Source of the DNA: a virus
DNA: 64,000 nucleotides
Virus record (IMG/VR): IMGVR_UViG_3300028024_000077
Coordinates: 1 to 64,000 of that record
Direction: 5' to 3' (one strand)
Shown piece after piece: positions 16,118 through 25,065 of this stretch. Under the pieces are notes generated by a model, which worked only from the letters and a program-made list of their open reading frames with translations, had not been told where the DNA came from and ran no database searches. Every line of letters starts with the position of its first letter. The stretch's first letter is position 1. The position numbers and the translations under genes are program-made.

Positions 16118-17176
16118 ATGACTAAACCCTACGCAGTTGTTTCCGACCTGCACATGCACGCATGGTCGCAGTTCTCCAGCATCAACGCTGATGGCACAAA
16201 TTCCCGATTGACGATCATCTTGGACGAGTTGGAGCGCGCCGGCGATTACCTGCTGGAGCAGGGCGGCGATCACATCTATGTGGCCGGCGATATGTTCCAC
16301 GTTCGCGGCAAGATCGAGCCATCTGTCCTTAATCCGACCAAAGATCGCATCTTGAAGATGCGCAAGAAGGGCATCGAATTTGCCTTCATTCCTGGCAATC
16401 ACGATCTGGAAGGTAAGGACGCATCGCGTCTTTCGAATGCCGTCACGGCATTGGAGAGTGATGGCGTCACCATCTGCCAGCAACCTTTGTATTTTGCGGG
16501 CAACAGGGTGTTCATGGTGCCTTGGCATTCGAACATCGAGGAGCTAAAGGCCGAAATCCTCAAGACCGATGCCCACTATCGCAACAGGCTTGATTTGATC
16601 ATCCATGCGCCGCTGAACGGCGTCATCATGGGCATTCCCGATCACGGCCTGGTCGCGGCGGAGGTCGCGGAGTGGGGTTTCAGGCGCGTCTTCTGCGGCC
16701 ATTACCACAGTCACGTCGAGTTTCCCGGCGGTGTCTATTCGATCGGCGCGACGACACATCAAACATGGGGTGACGTTGGCTCGAAGGCCGGCTTCCTGGT
16801 CGTCTATGAAGATCGCGTCGATTTCCGCGCCAGCCATGCGCCGGCATTCGTGGATCTCGATCCGCTCGCTGACGAGCTGACCATCCAAAACACGGTCGAT
16901 GGCAACTATGTCCGCGTGAAGCTCTCCTCGGCGACCGAAGCCGAGATCAAGGCGATCAAGGAAAGCGTCTTGGAAGCGGGAGCGCGCGGCGTTGTGGTGC
17001 ATGCCGTCAAGGAAACGGTCTCCATCAAGCGCGAGGGCGTCGTGAAGGCCGGCGGCGTGTCGCTTAGCCAGTCCGTCAACGATTACGTCAAGGCGAAGTA
17101 TGCCGGCGAGGACGAGAAGCCGCTGGCGGAACTTTGCGAGGATATTTTGACCGAGTCCAGGAGCGTCGAGGCATGA
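16118..17176 (+). CDS. sbcD-like: SbcD/Mre11-like nuclease subunit (T4 gp47 type)
   Basis: A 352-aa calcineurin-like phosphoesterase. Metal motifs in order are SDLHMHAW (about 9-16), VAGDMFH (about 60-66, with His where Asp is common), GNHDLEG (about 93) and CGHYHSH (about 194-200). It pairs with the SbcC-like ATPase directly downstream (ATGA overlap). Such complexes resect double-strand ends for recombination and replication; T4 gp46/47 is the phage model. It has its own palindrome site upstream. Confidence 0.9.
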   Translation: MTKPYAVVSDLHMHAWSQFSSINADGTNSRLTIILDELERAGDYLLEQGGDHIYVAGDMFHVRGKIEPSVLNPTKDRILKMRKKGIEFAFIPGNHDLEGKDASRLSNAVTALESDGVTICQQPLYFAGNRVFMVPWHSNIEELKAEILKTDAHYRNRLDLIIHAPLNGVIMGIPDHGLVAAEVAEWGFRRVFCGHYHSHVEFPGGVYSIGATTHQTWGDVGSKAGFLVVYEDRVDFRASHAPAFVDLDPLADELTIQNTVDGNYVRVKLSSATEAEIKAIKESVLEAGARGVVVHAVKETVSIKREGVVKAGGVSLSQSVNDYVKAKYAGEDEKPLAELCEDILTESRSVEA

Positions 17177-19110
17177 AGTTTCATCTGGCAATCGAGAACT
17201 TTCTGGCGATCAGCCTGGCTGAGATCGACCTTTCCGGTCGCGGGCTGCTGCTGATCCAGGGGGACAACCAGGACAATCCTAGCGCCGAGAGCAATGGCGC
17301 CGGCAAGTCGTCAGTCCCCGATGCGCTCTATTGGGCGCTCACCGGCGAGACGGCGCGCGGTGTTTCTGGCGACGCAGTGATCAACCGGAGCGCCGGCAAG
17401 AACTGCCGCGTTGTGGTGAAAGTCACCGACGAAAAAGAGACCTACGAGATCGCGCGCCACCGGAAGCACACCAAGGGCAAGAACAGCGTCACGGTCAAGC
17501 TATTGGATGCCGACGGCAGCGGGCGCGAGCACGATCTGACTAAGGGCACGGACAAGCTAACCCAGGAGGTTATCTTCAAAATCCTTGGCTGCTCGGCTGA
17601 GGTCTTCAAGGCTGCCGTCTACTCTGGCCAGGAGCAGATGCCCGATCTGCCAGGTATGACCGACAAGCAGCTCAAGTTGCTGGTCGAGGAAGCGGCCGGC
17701 ATCAATCAACTCCAGGCTGCCCACGACATTGCCAAGAAGCGGCTGGCGACGGCAGAGGCGGTTTTCTCCGACTGCCTGTCCAAGAAGAAAAACCTGGGAG
17801 ACCGCCTTGAGGATGCTAAAAGCCATCACGAAGGCGCAAAAGCCCGAGCCGATGAATGGGATAAGGCGCAGGGCGGCCGGATCGCTGACGCAACTAACAG
17901 GGCCAAAGAGGCGGTCGATGCGGTCAAGCGGCTGGATACCGAGATCGCCGGTGACGATCTGGTAGCCAAAGAGGCGGAACGGGATCGCCTACAGGGGATC
18001 ATCGACGGTGTGGCCGGCGAGCGCGTGAAGGAGGTTGAACTTCGCACCACTCTGAGCCGGGCCCAGGCCGAAGAAGCAAAGGCGCAAGTCAACCTCACCA
18101 ACGCGGCCGGGAAGCTGCGGACGGCAGTCGATAAGCTGAAAGGCATCGACGCCCAGATCGGCAAAGCCTGTGGCGAGTGTGGCCGTAATCATGACGAGTC
18201 CACCCTTGGGGCGGCCAAGTGCGCGCTCAAGGAGACCGCCAAAAAGGAGAAGACCTCCTACGATATGGCGGTCGAGGCCCGAGCTGCTGCTGGAAACACC
18301 GTTTTAACGAGCGCTAAGAGCTTGGAGACGTTCACGGCGTCAATGACTGACATCAGCGAGGCGACGGCGTCCCTGAGCGCTATAAACGCGTCTATCGTCA
18401 CTTCCAGCGCACTACGCGACAAGCGCAAGACGGCAGCGACGACGGCCAAGAGCCTGGTCGAGCGTCAGAGGGAGATCAAGGCGGAGATAAATCCGCATTT
18501 GGCGACCATCACCGATGCCTTGGGCAAGATCGACTACCTCAAAGTGCAGATCGATAATGCCGATGAGGAGATTGCCGAACAGGCTGCGGCAGTCGAGCTG
18601 CGGAAGAAGGCCGTTCAGGTCTATGGCCCGGCCGGCGTGCGCGCCCATATCCTCGATACTGTGACGCCATTCCTCAATGACCGGACGGCGCACTATCTCG
18701 GCGCCCTGTCTGACGGCAACTGCCATGCAATTTGGCAGACCCTGACGCCGACGGCAAAGGGTGAGCTGCGGGAGAAATTCTCCATCGATGTGGCCGATGA
18801 CCAGGGAGCGGAGAGCTTCGCCGGTTTGTCGGGCGGTGAGAAGCGCAAGGTGAGGTTGGCTACCGCCCTCGCTTTGCAAGACCTGGTTGGAAGTCGGGCG
18901 GCCAAGCCGATCGACCTCTGGATCGGGGATGAAATTGACGACGCGCTGGACAACGCCGGCCTTGAGCGCCTGATGAATATTCTGGAGCTGAAGGCGCGCG
19001 AGCGGGGAACGGTGTTGGTAATCTCTCATGCCGATCTGAAGGATTGGATCAGAGAGACGCTGACGGTCGTCAAGAAGGGTGGCGTTAGCACAGTGGTTGA
19101 AGGTGATTAA
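17173..19110 (+). CDS. sbcC-like: SbcC/Rad50-like ATPase subunit (T4 gp46 type)
   Basis: A 645-aa SMC-like ATPase. Walker A (SNGAGKSSV, about residues 41-49) lies near the N-terminus. Long coiled-coil arms (about 180-500) are interrupted by a zinc hook CGECG (about 333-337). The C-terminal half has the signature GLSGGEKRKVRLATAL (about 551) and Walker B IDLWIGDEIDDALDNAG. I chose ATG 17173, which overlaps the SbcD stop as ATGA. It forms the end-resection complex with SbcD. Confidence 0.9.
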   Translation: MKFHLAIENFLAISLAEIDLSGRGLLLIQGDNQDNPSAESNGAGKSSVPDALYWALTGETARGVSGDAVINRSAGKNCRVVVKVTDEKETYEIARHRKHTKGKNSVTVKLLDADGSGREHDLTKGTDKLTQEVIFKILGCSAEVFKAAVYSGQEQMPDLPGMTDKQLKLLVEEAAGINQLQAAHDIAKKRLATAEAVFSDCLSKKKNLGDRLEDAKSHHEGAKARADEWDKAQGGRIADATNRAKEAVDAVKRLDTEIAGDDLVAKEAERDRLQGIIDGVAGERVKEVELRTTLSRAQAEEAKAQVNLTNAAGKLRTAVDKLKGIDAQIGKACGECGRNHDESTLGAAKCALKETAKKEKTSYDMAVEARAAAGNTVLTSAKSLETFTASMTDISEATASLSAINASIVTSSALRDKRKTAATTAKSLVERQREIKAEINPHLATITDALGKIDYLKVQIDNADEEIAEQAAAVELRKKAVQVYGPAGVRAHILDTVTPFLNDRTAHYLGALSDGNCHAIWQTLTPTAKGELREKFSIDVADDQGAESFAGLSGGEKRKVRLATALALQDLVGSRAAKPIDLWIGDEIDDALDNAGLERLMNILELKARERGTVLVISHADLKDWIRETLTVVKKGGVSTVVEGD

Positions 19111-19526
19111 TGGCAGTTACAGAAGAACAAAAGCGAGAGCGGGAGCAGATCGCCGCCCAAATCAGCAAGGCGGCAGAAGTCGGCGTGTATCACTTCAGGC
19201 TGCTCCAGCCGACGACATTGACGGTCAAACAGGGCCATCAGTTCAAGAAAAAGCCCTTCATTGGCGAAGAGATTTTCGCCGTCAAGACGGCCTATGTCGG
19301 GAAGCGGGGCGGCATTATCGTGGTATTCGAGCCATATACCGCGAGTGAGTACGCCTCGATCGAGATCCCCATTATGGATTGCGAGACGCTTCTGGAGGGC
19401 TGGCCGAACTGGCGCGCCGGTGTCCTGAAAGAGTTCGAAGGCGACGGCATCCACATTCCGTTGAAGCCGGTGGCGCCGACACCGCCTGAGGAACTCATGA
19501 CCGATCCAAATTTCGGGAGTTGGTGA
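19110..19526 (+). CDS. Hypothetical protein ending in FGSW
   Basis: A 138-aa protein beginning MAVTEEQKREREQIAAQ, with a beta-rich middle (TLTVKQGHQFKKKPFIGEE) and a Pro-rich tail ending DPNFGSW. The tail belongs to the recurrent (F/W)G(T/S)W C-terminus seen on four proteins in this window. It overlaps the SbcC stop (TAATG) and touches the RuvC start, so it belongs to the recombination operon. The fold is unrecognised. Confidence 0.65.
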   Translation: MAVTEEQKREREQIAAQISKAAEVGVYHFRLLQPTTLTVKQGHQFKKKPFIGEEIFAVKTAYVGKRGGIIVVFEPYTASEYASIEIPIMDCETLLEGWPNWRAGVLKEFEGDGIHIPLKPVAPTPPEELMTDPNFGSW

Positions 19527-20123
19527 ATGGCTCAAATTCGCGCATTAACGATCGACCCCTCACTCCGAAATTGGGGAATGGGGCGTGTCCTGATCGATAT
19601 CGACACCCGCCAGGTCACGGTCGAGGAGCTATTCCTCAACAAGACCGAGGATGACAGCGGCAAGGTCGTTCGCAAGAACAGCGACGACCTGCGCCGGGCC
19701 AAGGCGCTCTATGACGAAATGGTCCGCTTCAGCCAAGGCTGCTCGATTGCCTTCGCTGAAGTCCCAGTCGGCTCACAGAGCGCTCGCGCCATGGCGTCTT
19801 ACGGTGTCTGTATTGGCGTTCTGGCCGGCTGTCCGCTGCCGCTGATCCAGGTGACCCCGACAGAGGTCAAGTTGGCCGGCTTCGGCTACAAGCACGCCAC
19901 CAAGGAAGAGATGATCCAGTGGGCAACCGAGAAGCACCCGGAAGCCAATTGGCTCATGAAGAAGCGGGGAGGGGCGCTGACCCCCACCAATGACAACGAG
20001 CACCTGGCGGACGCAATTGGCGCCGTCTACGCGGGGATCAAGACTGACCAGTTCCGCCAGGCAGTTGCCATGCTCAGATCCATGGGGGTGGCTGCGGCAA
20101 TCCCTGGAAATCCTTCTATTTGA
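19527..20123 (+). CDS. ruvC-like: RuvC-like Holliday junction resolvase
   Basis: A 198-aa RNase H-fold nuclease. Acidic residues expected for RuvC are visible: LTIDPSLRNWGMG (Asp about 9), FAEVPVGSQSARAM (Glu about 75) and NEHLADAIGAVYAG (Asp about 160). RuvC cuts four-way junctions. In phages it also debranches DNA before packaging. It is the last gene of the SbcDC operon and the start abuts the previous stop. Confidence 0.85.
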   Translation: MAQIRALTIDPSLRNWGMGRVLIDIDTRQVTVEELFLNKTEDDSGKVVRKNSDDLRRAKALYDEMVRFSQGCSIAFAEVPVGSQSARAMASYGVCIGVLAGCPLPLIQVTPTEVKLAGFGYKHATKEEMIQWATEKHPEANWLMKKRGGALTPTNDNEHLADAIGAVYAGIKTDQFRQAVAMLRSMGVAAAIPGNPSI

Positions 20124-20133
20124 CGTTAATAGT

Positions 20134-20149
20134 AAGTCATTGCTTACTT
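20134..20149. promoter_or_regulatory. 16-bp palindrome site (perfect) with TATAAT
   Basis: AAGTCA-TTGC-TTACTT, followed after CAT by TATAAT, a consensus -10. A regulator bound here would directly control the ribonucleotide reductase promoter. Confidence 0.8.
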
Positions 20150-20200
20150 CATTATAATTAGTTCCCCTTGCGCTCAGCAGGACGGAATTAGGAGAACACC

Positions 20201-22624
20201 ATGTTTTACGACACGCATGTTCAGGCGCGTGCATATGCGCCTGGCATTGGGCAAGCTGTTGCCGATCGAACCATCAACCGGACTGTCACCGAGCAGTATC
20301 CGGCCATCAAGCAGGTCTATGCGACCATCCCGCGCGACGATCAGACTTCCCTGGACAGTCAGATCGAAGCCTGGTGTAAGTCCAACAACTATGTCTTTGG
20401 CGGCGAATACCGCGTGCAGCACGGCGACGACACGTCGGTCAATGTCGCCATCGATGTGACCGGCGAGCTGCGCCGCGAAACCTGGGCGGACGTGGCGGAA
20501 CGCGTCTCGCTCGGCAACTCGCTGCTGACCAAGATCCGGCAGGACGAGGAGCGCCAGGCGCTTCGCTACCATCTCCGGCGCGGCAGCATCATCATGTCCG
20601 GCCGCCATCTCCAGCACGGCGATGAAACCCAGCCCACTCGCAACCAGGAGGTCTTTACCAACTGCGCGACAAGTGCGGCAAGCTTCCTGACCTTTTATCT
20701 GCTGCTGAATGGCGCTGGCGTCGGTCGCTCCTATGACGACGACATGATGCTGGTGGACTGGTTCTATATGCCGGTCCTGGAATGCGTCATCGATGACCAG
20801 CACGCCGACGCCCAAAGCGGCGAGATCCAGGCGCTGACCCGCACCCAAGCTGAGCATCTCTATGCCGGCCGCGCCCGCGAGGTCTTCGAAGTGCCCGATA
20901 GCCGGGAAGGTTGGGCGGCTGCCGTCGAGAAGATCGAGACGATGACGGCAGCAGAGAAGTATCGCGGCTGGACGCTGATCTTGGACTTCAGCAAGGTTCG
21001 CCCGCGCGGTGCGCCCATCAAGGGCATGCAAGACCGCCCAGCTTCCGGCCCTGGACCGCTGATGAAGGCTATCCAGCAGATCGCCCGCATCCGCGACAGC
21101 AGCATGGACCCCTGGCGCTCGACCATGTACGTGGATCACTATCTTGCCGAATGCGTGCTTGTCGGCGGCGCCCGCCGTGCGGCCCGTATGTCCACCAAGC
21201 ACTGGAGTGATGAAGGCATTTTCGACTTCATCTCGGTGAAGCGGGGCGGCTTCCTGTGGTCGTCGAACAACTCGGTGACCACCGATGCCGAGTTCCGCAG
21301 CTATATCCTCGATCCGAGCATCAAGACGAAGGAAGCCGAATGGGCTCGCCAGGTGCTTGAAGCGATCTGCCAGGCTGCCTATCACGATCGGACTGGTGAG
21401 CCGGGCCTGATCAATCAGGACATGCTTCGCGAGAACAACGTGAAGCTGGAGGATTACGCGATCGGCAACTTCGTCGGTTCGCAGCGCTTCCAGCTCTCCG
21501 GCGACGGCAAGAGCCTGATGGGCAAGCTTGCCGAGGCGTTCCTCGCCAAGAAGCACAAGATGATCACCAACCCGTGCGGCGAGATCACGCTGATCATGTT
21601 GGGCGGCTATTGTCTGATCGGCGACAACGCGCCGTATCATGCCAAGCCCGACTGGATGCCGACGGCGCTCACTCAGCCGACTTGGGAGATCATCTGGGAC
21701 ACGGAGGCCGAGGACAGCTTCCGGGTCATCACGCGCGCCCTGATCCGCACGAACTTGATGGATTGCCTCTATCGCAAGGAGGTCAATCGCACCAACCGTA
21801 TCGGCGTCAGTCTCACCGGCCTGCATGAATACGCCTATGCCCGCTTCGGCTACGGCTTCCGCGATCTGATCGATGAGGAGAAATCCAAGCCGTTCTGGCT
21901 GACCATGTCGCGGTTTGCCCGCGCCGTGCAGGAAGAGGGCATCAAATATTCGGCAGAGCTTGGCGTCAATGCGCCGCATACCGACCGGACGATCAAGCCG
22001 GCTGGCACAACCAGTAAGCTGTTCAGCCTCTCGGAAGGCGCGCACTTGCCGGCGCGGCGCGAATATCTCCGCTGGGTGCAGTTCCGCTATGACGATCCGC
22101 TGATCGCCAAATACGAGGCGCTGGGCTATCCGGTCAAGCGGCTCAAGACCTACAGCGGAACGGTCATCGTCGGCTTCCCGACGCAGCCCGAGATCTGCAA
22201 GCTCGGCATGGGCGACAAGCTGGTTCTGGCTTCTGAGGCGACGCCGGAGAAGCAATTCCAGTGGCTGCGCCTGATCGAGAAATACTGGATCAGGGGCGTG
22301 CAGGCTGACGGCGTCACGCCGTTGACCGAGGACACCGGCAATCAGGTCTCCTACACCCTGAAATATAAGCCGACCGAGATCTCCTACGAGGCTTTCCGCG
22401 ATAGCATCGTCCGCAACCAGTTCACGGTGAAGGTCTGCTCGGTCCTTCCCGAGCTGGATGAGGTGGAGTCGGCATACGAGTATCTGCCGGAGCAGGTCGT
22501 GACCAAGCACGATTACGAGATGATCGTGAATGCCATCAAGCAGGACGATAGCGTGAGGGAGGACGTGGATTTCAGCCACGTAGACTGCGCGACCGGCGCC
22601 TGTCCGGTGGACTTCAATAAGTAA
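20201..22624 (+). CDS. nrdJ-like: Adenosylcobalamin-dependent (class II) ribonucleotide reductase
   Basis: An 807-aa monomeric-type class II reductase. The active-site finger loop is NPCGEI (Cys about 459) with an earlier NCATSAASF cysteine. C-terminal redox cysteines CATGACPVD (about 795-803) match the single-chain class II pattern. GTTSKLFSLSEGAH is a conserved barrel motif. It makes deoxyribonucleotides using a B12 radical, so it needs no separate radical subunit and no oxygen. It is consistent with ThyX, dUTPase and kinase genes just downstream. AGGAG ribosome site. A long open frame on the opposite strand is a codon-bias shadow. Confidence 0.9.
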   Translation: MFYDTHVQARAYAPGIGQAVADRTINRTVTEQYPAIKQVYATIPRDDQTSLDSQIEAWCKSNNYVFGGEYRVQHGDDTSVNVAIDVTGELRRETWADVAERVSLGNSLLTKIRQDEERQALRYHLRRGSIIMSGRHLQHGDETQPTRNQEVFTNCATSAASFLTFYLLLNGAGVGRSYDDDMMLVDWFYMPVLECVIDDQHADAQSGEIQALTRTQAEHLYAGRAREVFEVPDSREGWAAAVEKIETMTAAEKYRGWTLILDFSKVRPRGAPIKGMQDRPASGPGPLMKAIQQIARIRDSSMDPWRSTMYVDHYLAECVLVGGARRAARMSTKHWSDEGIFDFISVKRGGFLWSSNNSVTTDAEFRSYILDPSIKTKEAEWARQVLEAICQAAYHDRTGEPGLINQDMLRENNVKLEDYAIGNFVGSQRFQLSGDGKSLMGKLAEAFLAKKHKMITNPCGEITLIMLGGYCLIGDNAPYHAKPDWMPTALTQPTWEIIWDTEAEDSFRVITRALIRTNLMDCLYRKEVNRTNRIGVSLTGLHEYAYARFGYGFRDLIDEEKSKPFWLTMSRFARAVQEEGIKYSAELGVNAPHTDRTIKPAGTTSKLFSLSEGAHLPARREYLRWVQFRYDDPLIAKYEALGYPVKRLKTYSGTVIVGFPTQPEICKLGMGDKLVLASEATPEKQFQWLRLIEKYWIRGVQADGVTPLTEDTGNQVSYTLKYKPTEISYEAFRDSIVRNQFTVKVCSVLPELDEVESAYEYLPEQVVTKHDYEMIVNAIKQDDSVREDVDFSHVDCATGACPVDFNK

Positions 22625-22695
22625 TAGACACGCGACTTAGGACTGGAACCCTCGCGCTCTCCTGGTATAAATTGGGGAGAGAGAGCGGGGGTTCT

Positions 22696-23340
22696 ATGTT
22701 TAATGATCTATTGAATGCTTTGGCGACTCTGCCCGCCTGGGTCAGCGGGCTTGCGACTATATTTGGGTTCTTTGGTGGTATTTGGGGCACGGTTAAGGTC
22801 CTTCTTTGGTGTAAGGGCCTGATATTGCGATGGTTGCCTCACGTGAGCGCCATCGTGGCCAAATGGGAGGCAAGCCAACTAGTAAGGGCTATGAGATCCT
22901 ACCATTGGGCTATCGCAAATGACACGTTGGTCTGCTTAGTCGGCATTCGAATTCTGCGCGCCTTTAGCATTGGATCGGCTGTGGCAATCTTTCCATGGGT
23001 ATTCTTTGGCCAGAATGATTGGGTAGATCATCTTGTAATGCTCGACCGATTACATAGCCCGACCTTTGTCTATGCGTTCATATCGGTGATGCTTTTTTCT
23101 TTCGTACTTGGGAAGCAAATTGACTTGCTCTTCGACTACCTTTATCCACAGGGTCATAGACGAAACCTAATGGGTCAACTATTGACTCTGTTACAGTCGT
23201 CCGGGATGAAATCGCAGGCCGAACGGTCGAAGTGGATGACTTCTCGAAGTATAATTCCCGCCTACGGCAAGGAATACGAAGAAGCAGAGCGTCTTCTTGA
23301 AGCAAACACGCCACGGATACCACGGCAGCCTGCCGAGTAA
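22696..23340 (+). CDS. Membrane protein, possible cargo (moron) gene
   Basis: A 214-aa protein with hydrophobic segments near residues 13-38, 95-120 and 125-148 and a basic cytoplasmic tail. I took ATG 22696 after GAGCGGGGG. Codon usage is clearly AT-richer than its neighbours (many TTT, ATA, AGT). It has no palindrome site of its own, which suggests a later acquisition. The family is not recognised. A surface or superinfection-exclusion role would be typical of such genes but is not shown. Confidence 0.6.
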   Translation: MFNDLLNALATLPAWVSGLATIFGFFGGIWGTVKVLLWCKGLILRWLPHVSAIVAKWEASQLVRAMRSYHWAIANDTLVCLVGIRILRAFSIGSAVAIFPWVFFGQNDWVDHLVMLDRLHSPTFVYAFISVMLFSFVLGKQIDLLFDYLYPQGHRRNLMGQLLTLLQSSGMKSQAERSKWMTSRSIIPAYGKEYEEAERLLEANTPRIPRQPAE

Positions 23341-23386
23341 TTCTTGATTGGAAAACGATAATCATGCTTGCGATCCCAAGAAAAGT

Positions 23387-23402
23387 AAGTCATAACTTAC
23401 TT
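23387..23402. promoter_or_regulatory. 16-bp palindrome site (perfect)
   Basis: AAGTCA-TAAC-TTACTT, 50 bp before the next gene. The intervening leader contains GAGCTAGACAAAAGGAGG, a variant of the GGAGCTAGACA leader. Confidence 0.8.
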
Positions 23403-23452
23403 ACAAGACGGCGCACAAGAAGCGCGAGAGCTAGACAAAAGGAGGTTGTTCG

Positions 23453-23740
23453 ATGCCCAAGGCACTCGAACTTGAAGACTTTGGTATCTGCGACAACGCG
23501 GACGCGCCGGAGGTCAGCGGCGAAATGAAAGAGATCGCCGGCAGGCTCATGAAGCTGCCATACTGCGATATGCGGACGATGGCCGAAATGTTGGCTACTC
23601 TCTTCCAGAGCACCGTCAGGGCTAATCCCGACTTCTTCGCCGCTTCGCTGATTACCGTCAGCCGCGAGATCCTCAAATCTCCCAGCCCGAAGCCGACCGG
23701 CCCGGTCTATCGCGATACGAGGCTCACCAATGCCCGCTAA
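23453..23740 (+). CDS. Hypothetical protein
   Basis: A 95-aa soluble helical protein (EMKEIAGRLMKLPYCDMRTMAEML) with no known motif. Strong AAAGGAGG ribosome site. It is the first gene of an operon leading through ThyX to dUTPase; its end overlaps the next start by 11 bases. Confidence 0.6.
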   Translation: MPKALELEDFGICDNADAPEVSGEMKEIAGRLMKLPYCDMRTMAEMLATLFQSTVRANPDFFAASLITVSREILKSPSPKPTGPVYRDTRLTNAR

Positions 23741-23933
23741 TAAGCCGATCGCATTCAAGCTCGTCCCGGTCTATGAGCCGGAGCCGGGCGCCATCGTCAC
23801 CAACCAGGTCATGACCTGCGCGCTCTCCGGCCGCATCCTCGGCGGACACAACGGCGCCGGCCTCTACCTGGCTCCCGAGATCGTGGACGAGATCCGCTTG
23901 GGCCACGTCCGCTATGAGCGAGATCCCGACTAA
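23730..23933 (+). CDS. Hypothetical small protein
   Basis: A 67-aa protein (MPANKPIAFKLVPVYEPEPG) of beta character with a CALSGRILGGHNGAGLY segment. Unrecognised. It overlaps both neighbours (11 bases upstream, TAATG downstream), so it is translationally coupled. Confidence 0.55.
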   Translation: MPANKPIAFKLVPVYEPEPGAIVTNQVMTCALSGRILGGHNGAGLYLAPEIVDEIRLGHVRYERDPD

Positions 23934-24103
23934 TGGAACGGCTCATGTCACTGGACGAGTTTGTCCAACAGCAGCGCCAGGCGCTCGAAAAGTTCGAGAA
24001 GAAATGGCGCAAGGAGCATGAGACAAATCCCATCGTCTATCCCGGCTCGATGATGCCGGGCGACTGGGACGAGCAGCTCAACTTCTTCGACCCCTCCGAA
24101 TAA
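23933..24103 (+). CDS. Hypothetical 56-aa protein
   Basis: A short charged protein starting MERLMSLDEFVQQQRQALEK with an acidic end (DWDEQLNFFDPSE). It is coupled to the previous gene by a TAATG overlap and ends 12 bases before ThyX. No family is recognised. Confidence 0.55.
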   Translation: MERLMSLDEFVQQQRQALEKFEKKWRKEHETNPIVYPGSMMPGDWDEQLNFFDPSE

Positions 24104-24115
24104 GGCTTCCACACA

Positions 24116-25039
24116 ATGCAAGTCCAGATCATCGCTGACAGCATCAGCGAAGCGCATAAGCGCATCACCACGTTCCAGCTCCGCTATCCACGTTTCGTCC
24201 ATGCGGAACTGATGACCCATCGGGTTTTCAGCCGCAACGCGCGGTCGTCGCGCGCCGTCCCGACCAAGGTTCTCTTGGAGGAGATCGAGAAGATGCCGGC
24301 TCAGCCGCTTGTGTGGGGCAAGAACATGCCCGGCATGCAGGCTAAGGAAGAGCTGGGGATCTTCGAGCGCGTCGAGGCCCTCGCTGTATGGATGAGCGCG
24401 GCACAGCACGCGGCGGCGCACGCGCGGAAGCTGGCGGAGATTGGCTGCCATAAGCAGATCGTCAATCGGGTGATCGAGCCATTCTCCTTCATCAACACGG
24501 TCGTCACCTCGACCGAGTGGGAAAACTGGTATGGCTTGCGTGTCCACGAAGACGCGCAGCCAGAGATCCGCATCCTGGCAACTGAAATGCTGCGGGTGCA
24601 TCGGGCGTCGAAGCCCAAGCTGTTGCGGCATGGCGAATGGCATCTGCCCTATGTGGTCGATGACGACATTGTCAGGGCGACGGCTTGGACGGTCTCGAAG
24701 TATGGCGAGCGAGCGGATGCGAACGATCTGCTGGCACAAGCCCTGCTGGCAGTATCGACGGCCCGATGCGCCCGAGTGAGCTACAAGGCTCACGATGGCT
24801 CTGAGACGAGCATCGGCAAGGACATGGAGCTGACTGACGCACTCGTCGGCGCCCAACCCATGCACGCCAGCCCGGCCGAGCACCAAGCGACGCCGGACGA
24901 GCGCAACAGCCAGGGCGATCTGGTCTATCCGACTTGGAAGTTCCCCGAGCTGCACGGCAACTTTGTCGGCTGGAAGCAGCATCGTAAGTTCCTGCTGGGC
25001 GAGAAGGTGGCTGCTTACCCCGACGCCCGCGGCCTCTGA
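24116..25039 (+). CDS. thyX: Flavin-dependent thymidylate synthase
   Basis: A 307-aa ThyX-type enzyme that makes dTMP from dUMP with FAD and methylene-tetrahydrofolate. The ThyX signature appears as THRVFSRNARSSR (about residues 33-46), with Thr in place of the first Arg of RHRxxSxNxxSxR. Other expected features are QIVNRVIEPFSFINTVVTST and the C-terminal WKQHRKFL. It is longer than the usual 220-250 aa. It lies in the nucleotide-metabolism operon before dUTPase. Confidence 0.85.
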   Translation: MQVQIIADSISEAHKRITTFQLRYPRFVHAELMTHRVFSRNARSSRAVPTKVLLEEIEKMPAQPLVWGKNMPGMQAKEELGIFERVEALAVWMSAAQHAAAHARKLAEIGCHKQIVNRVIEPFSFINTVVTSTEWENWYGLRVHEDAQPEIRILATEMLRVHRASKPKLLRHGEWHLPYVVDDDIVRATAWTVSKYGERADANDLLAQALLAVSTARCARVSYKAHDGSETSIGKDMELTDALVGAQPMHASPAEHQATPDERNSQGDLVYPTWKFPELHGNFVGWKQHRKFLLGEKVAAYPDARGL

Positions 25040-25065
25040 CCAATCAAAAACAGGAGTCCAATCAA

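Noticed and set aside
20174-22579. 801-codon open frame on the minus strand opposite the ribonucleotide reductase gene
   Set aside because: It is an exact shadow of a strongly recognisable reductase on the plus strand; GC-rich third positions keep the antisense frame open. The composition is not protein-like and there is no ribosome site.
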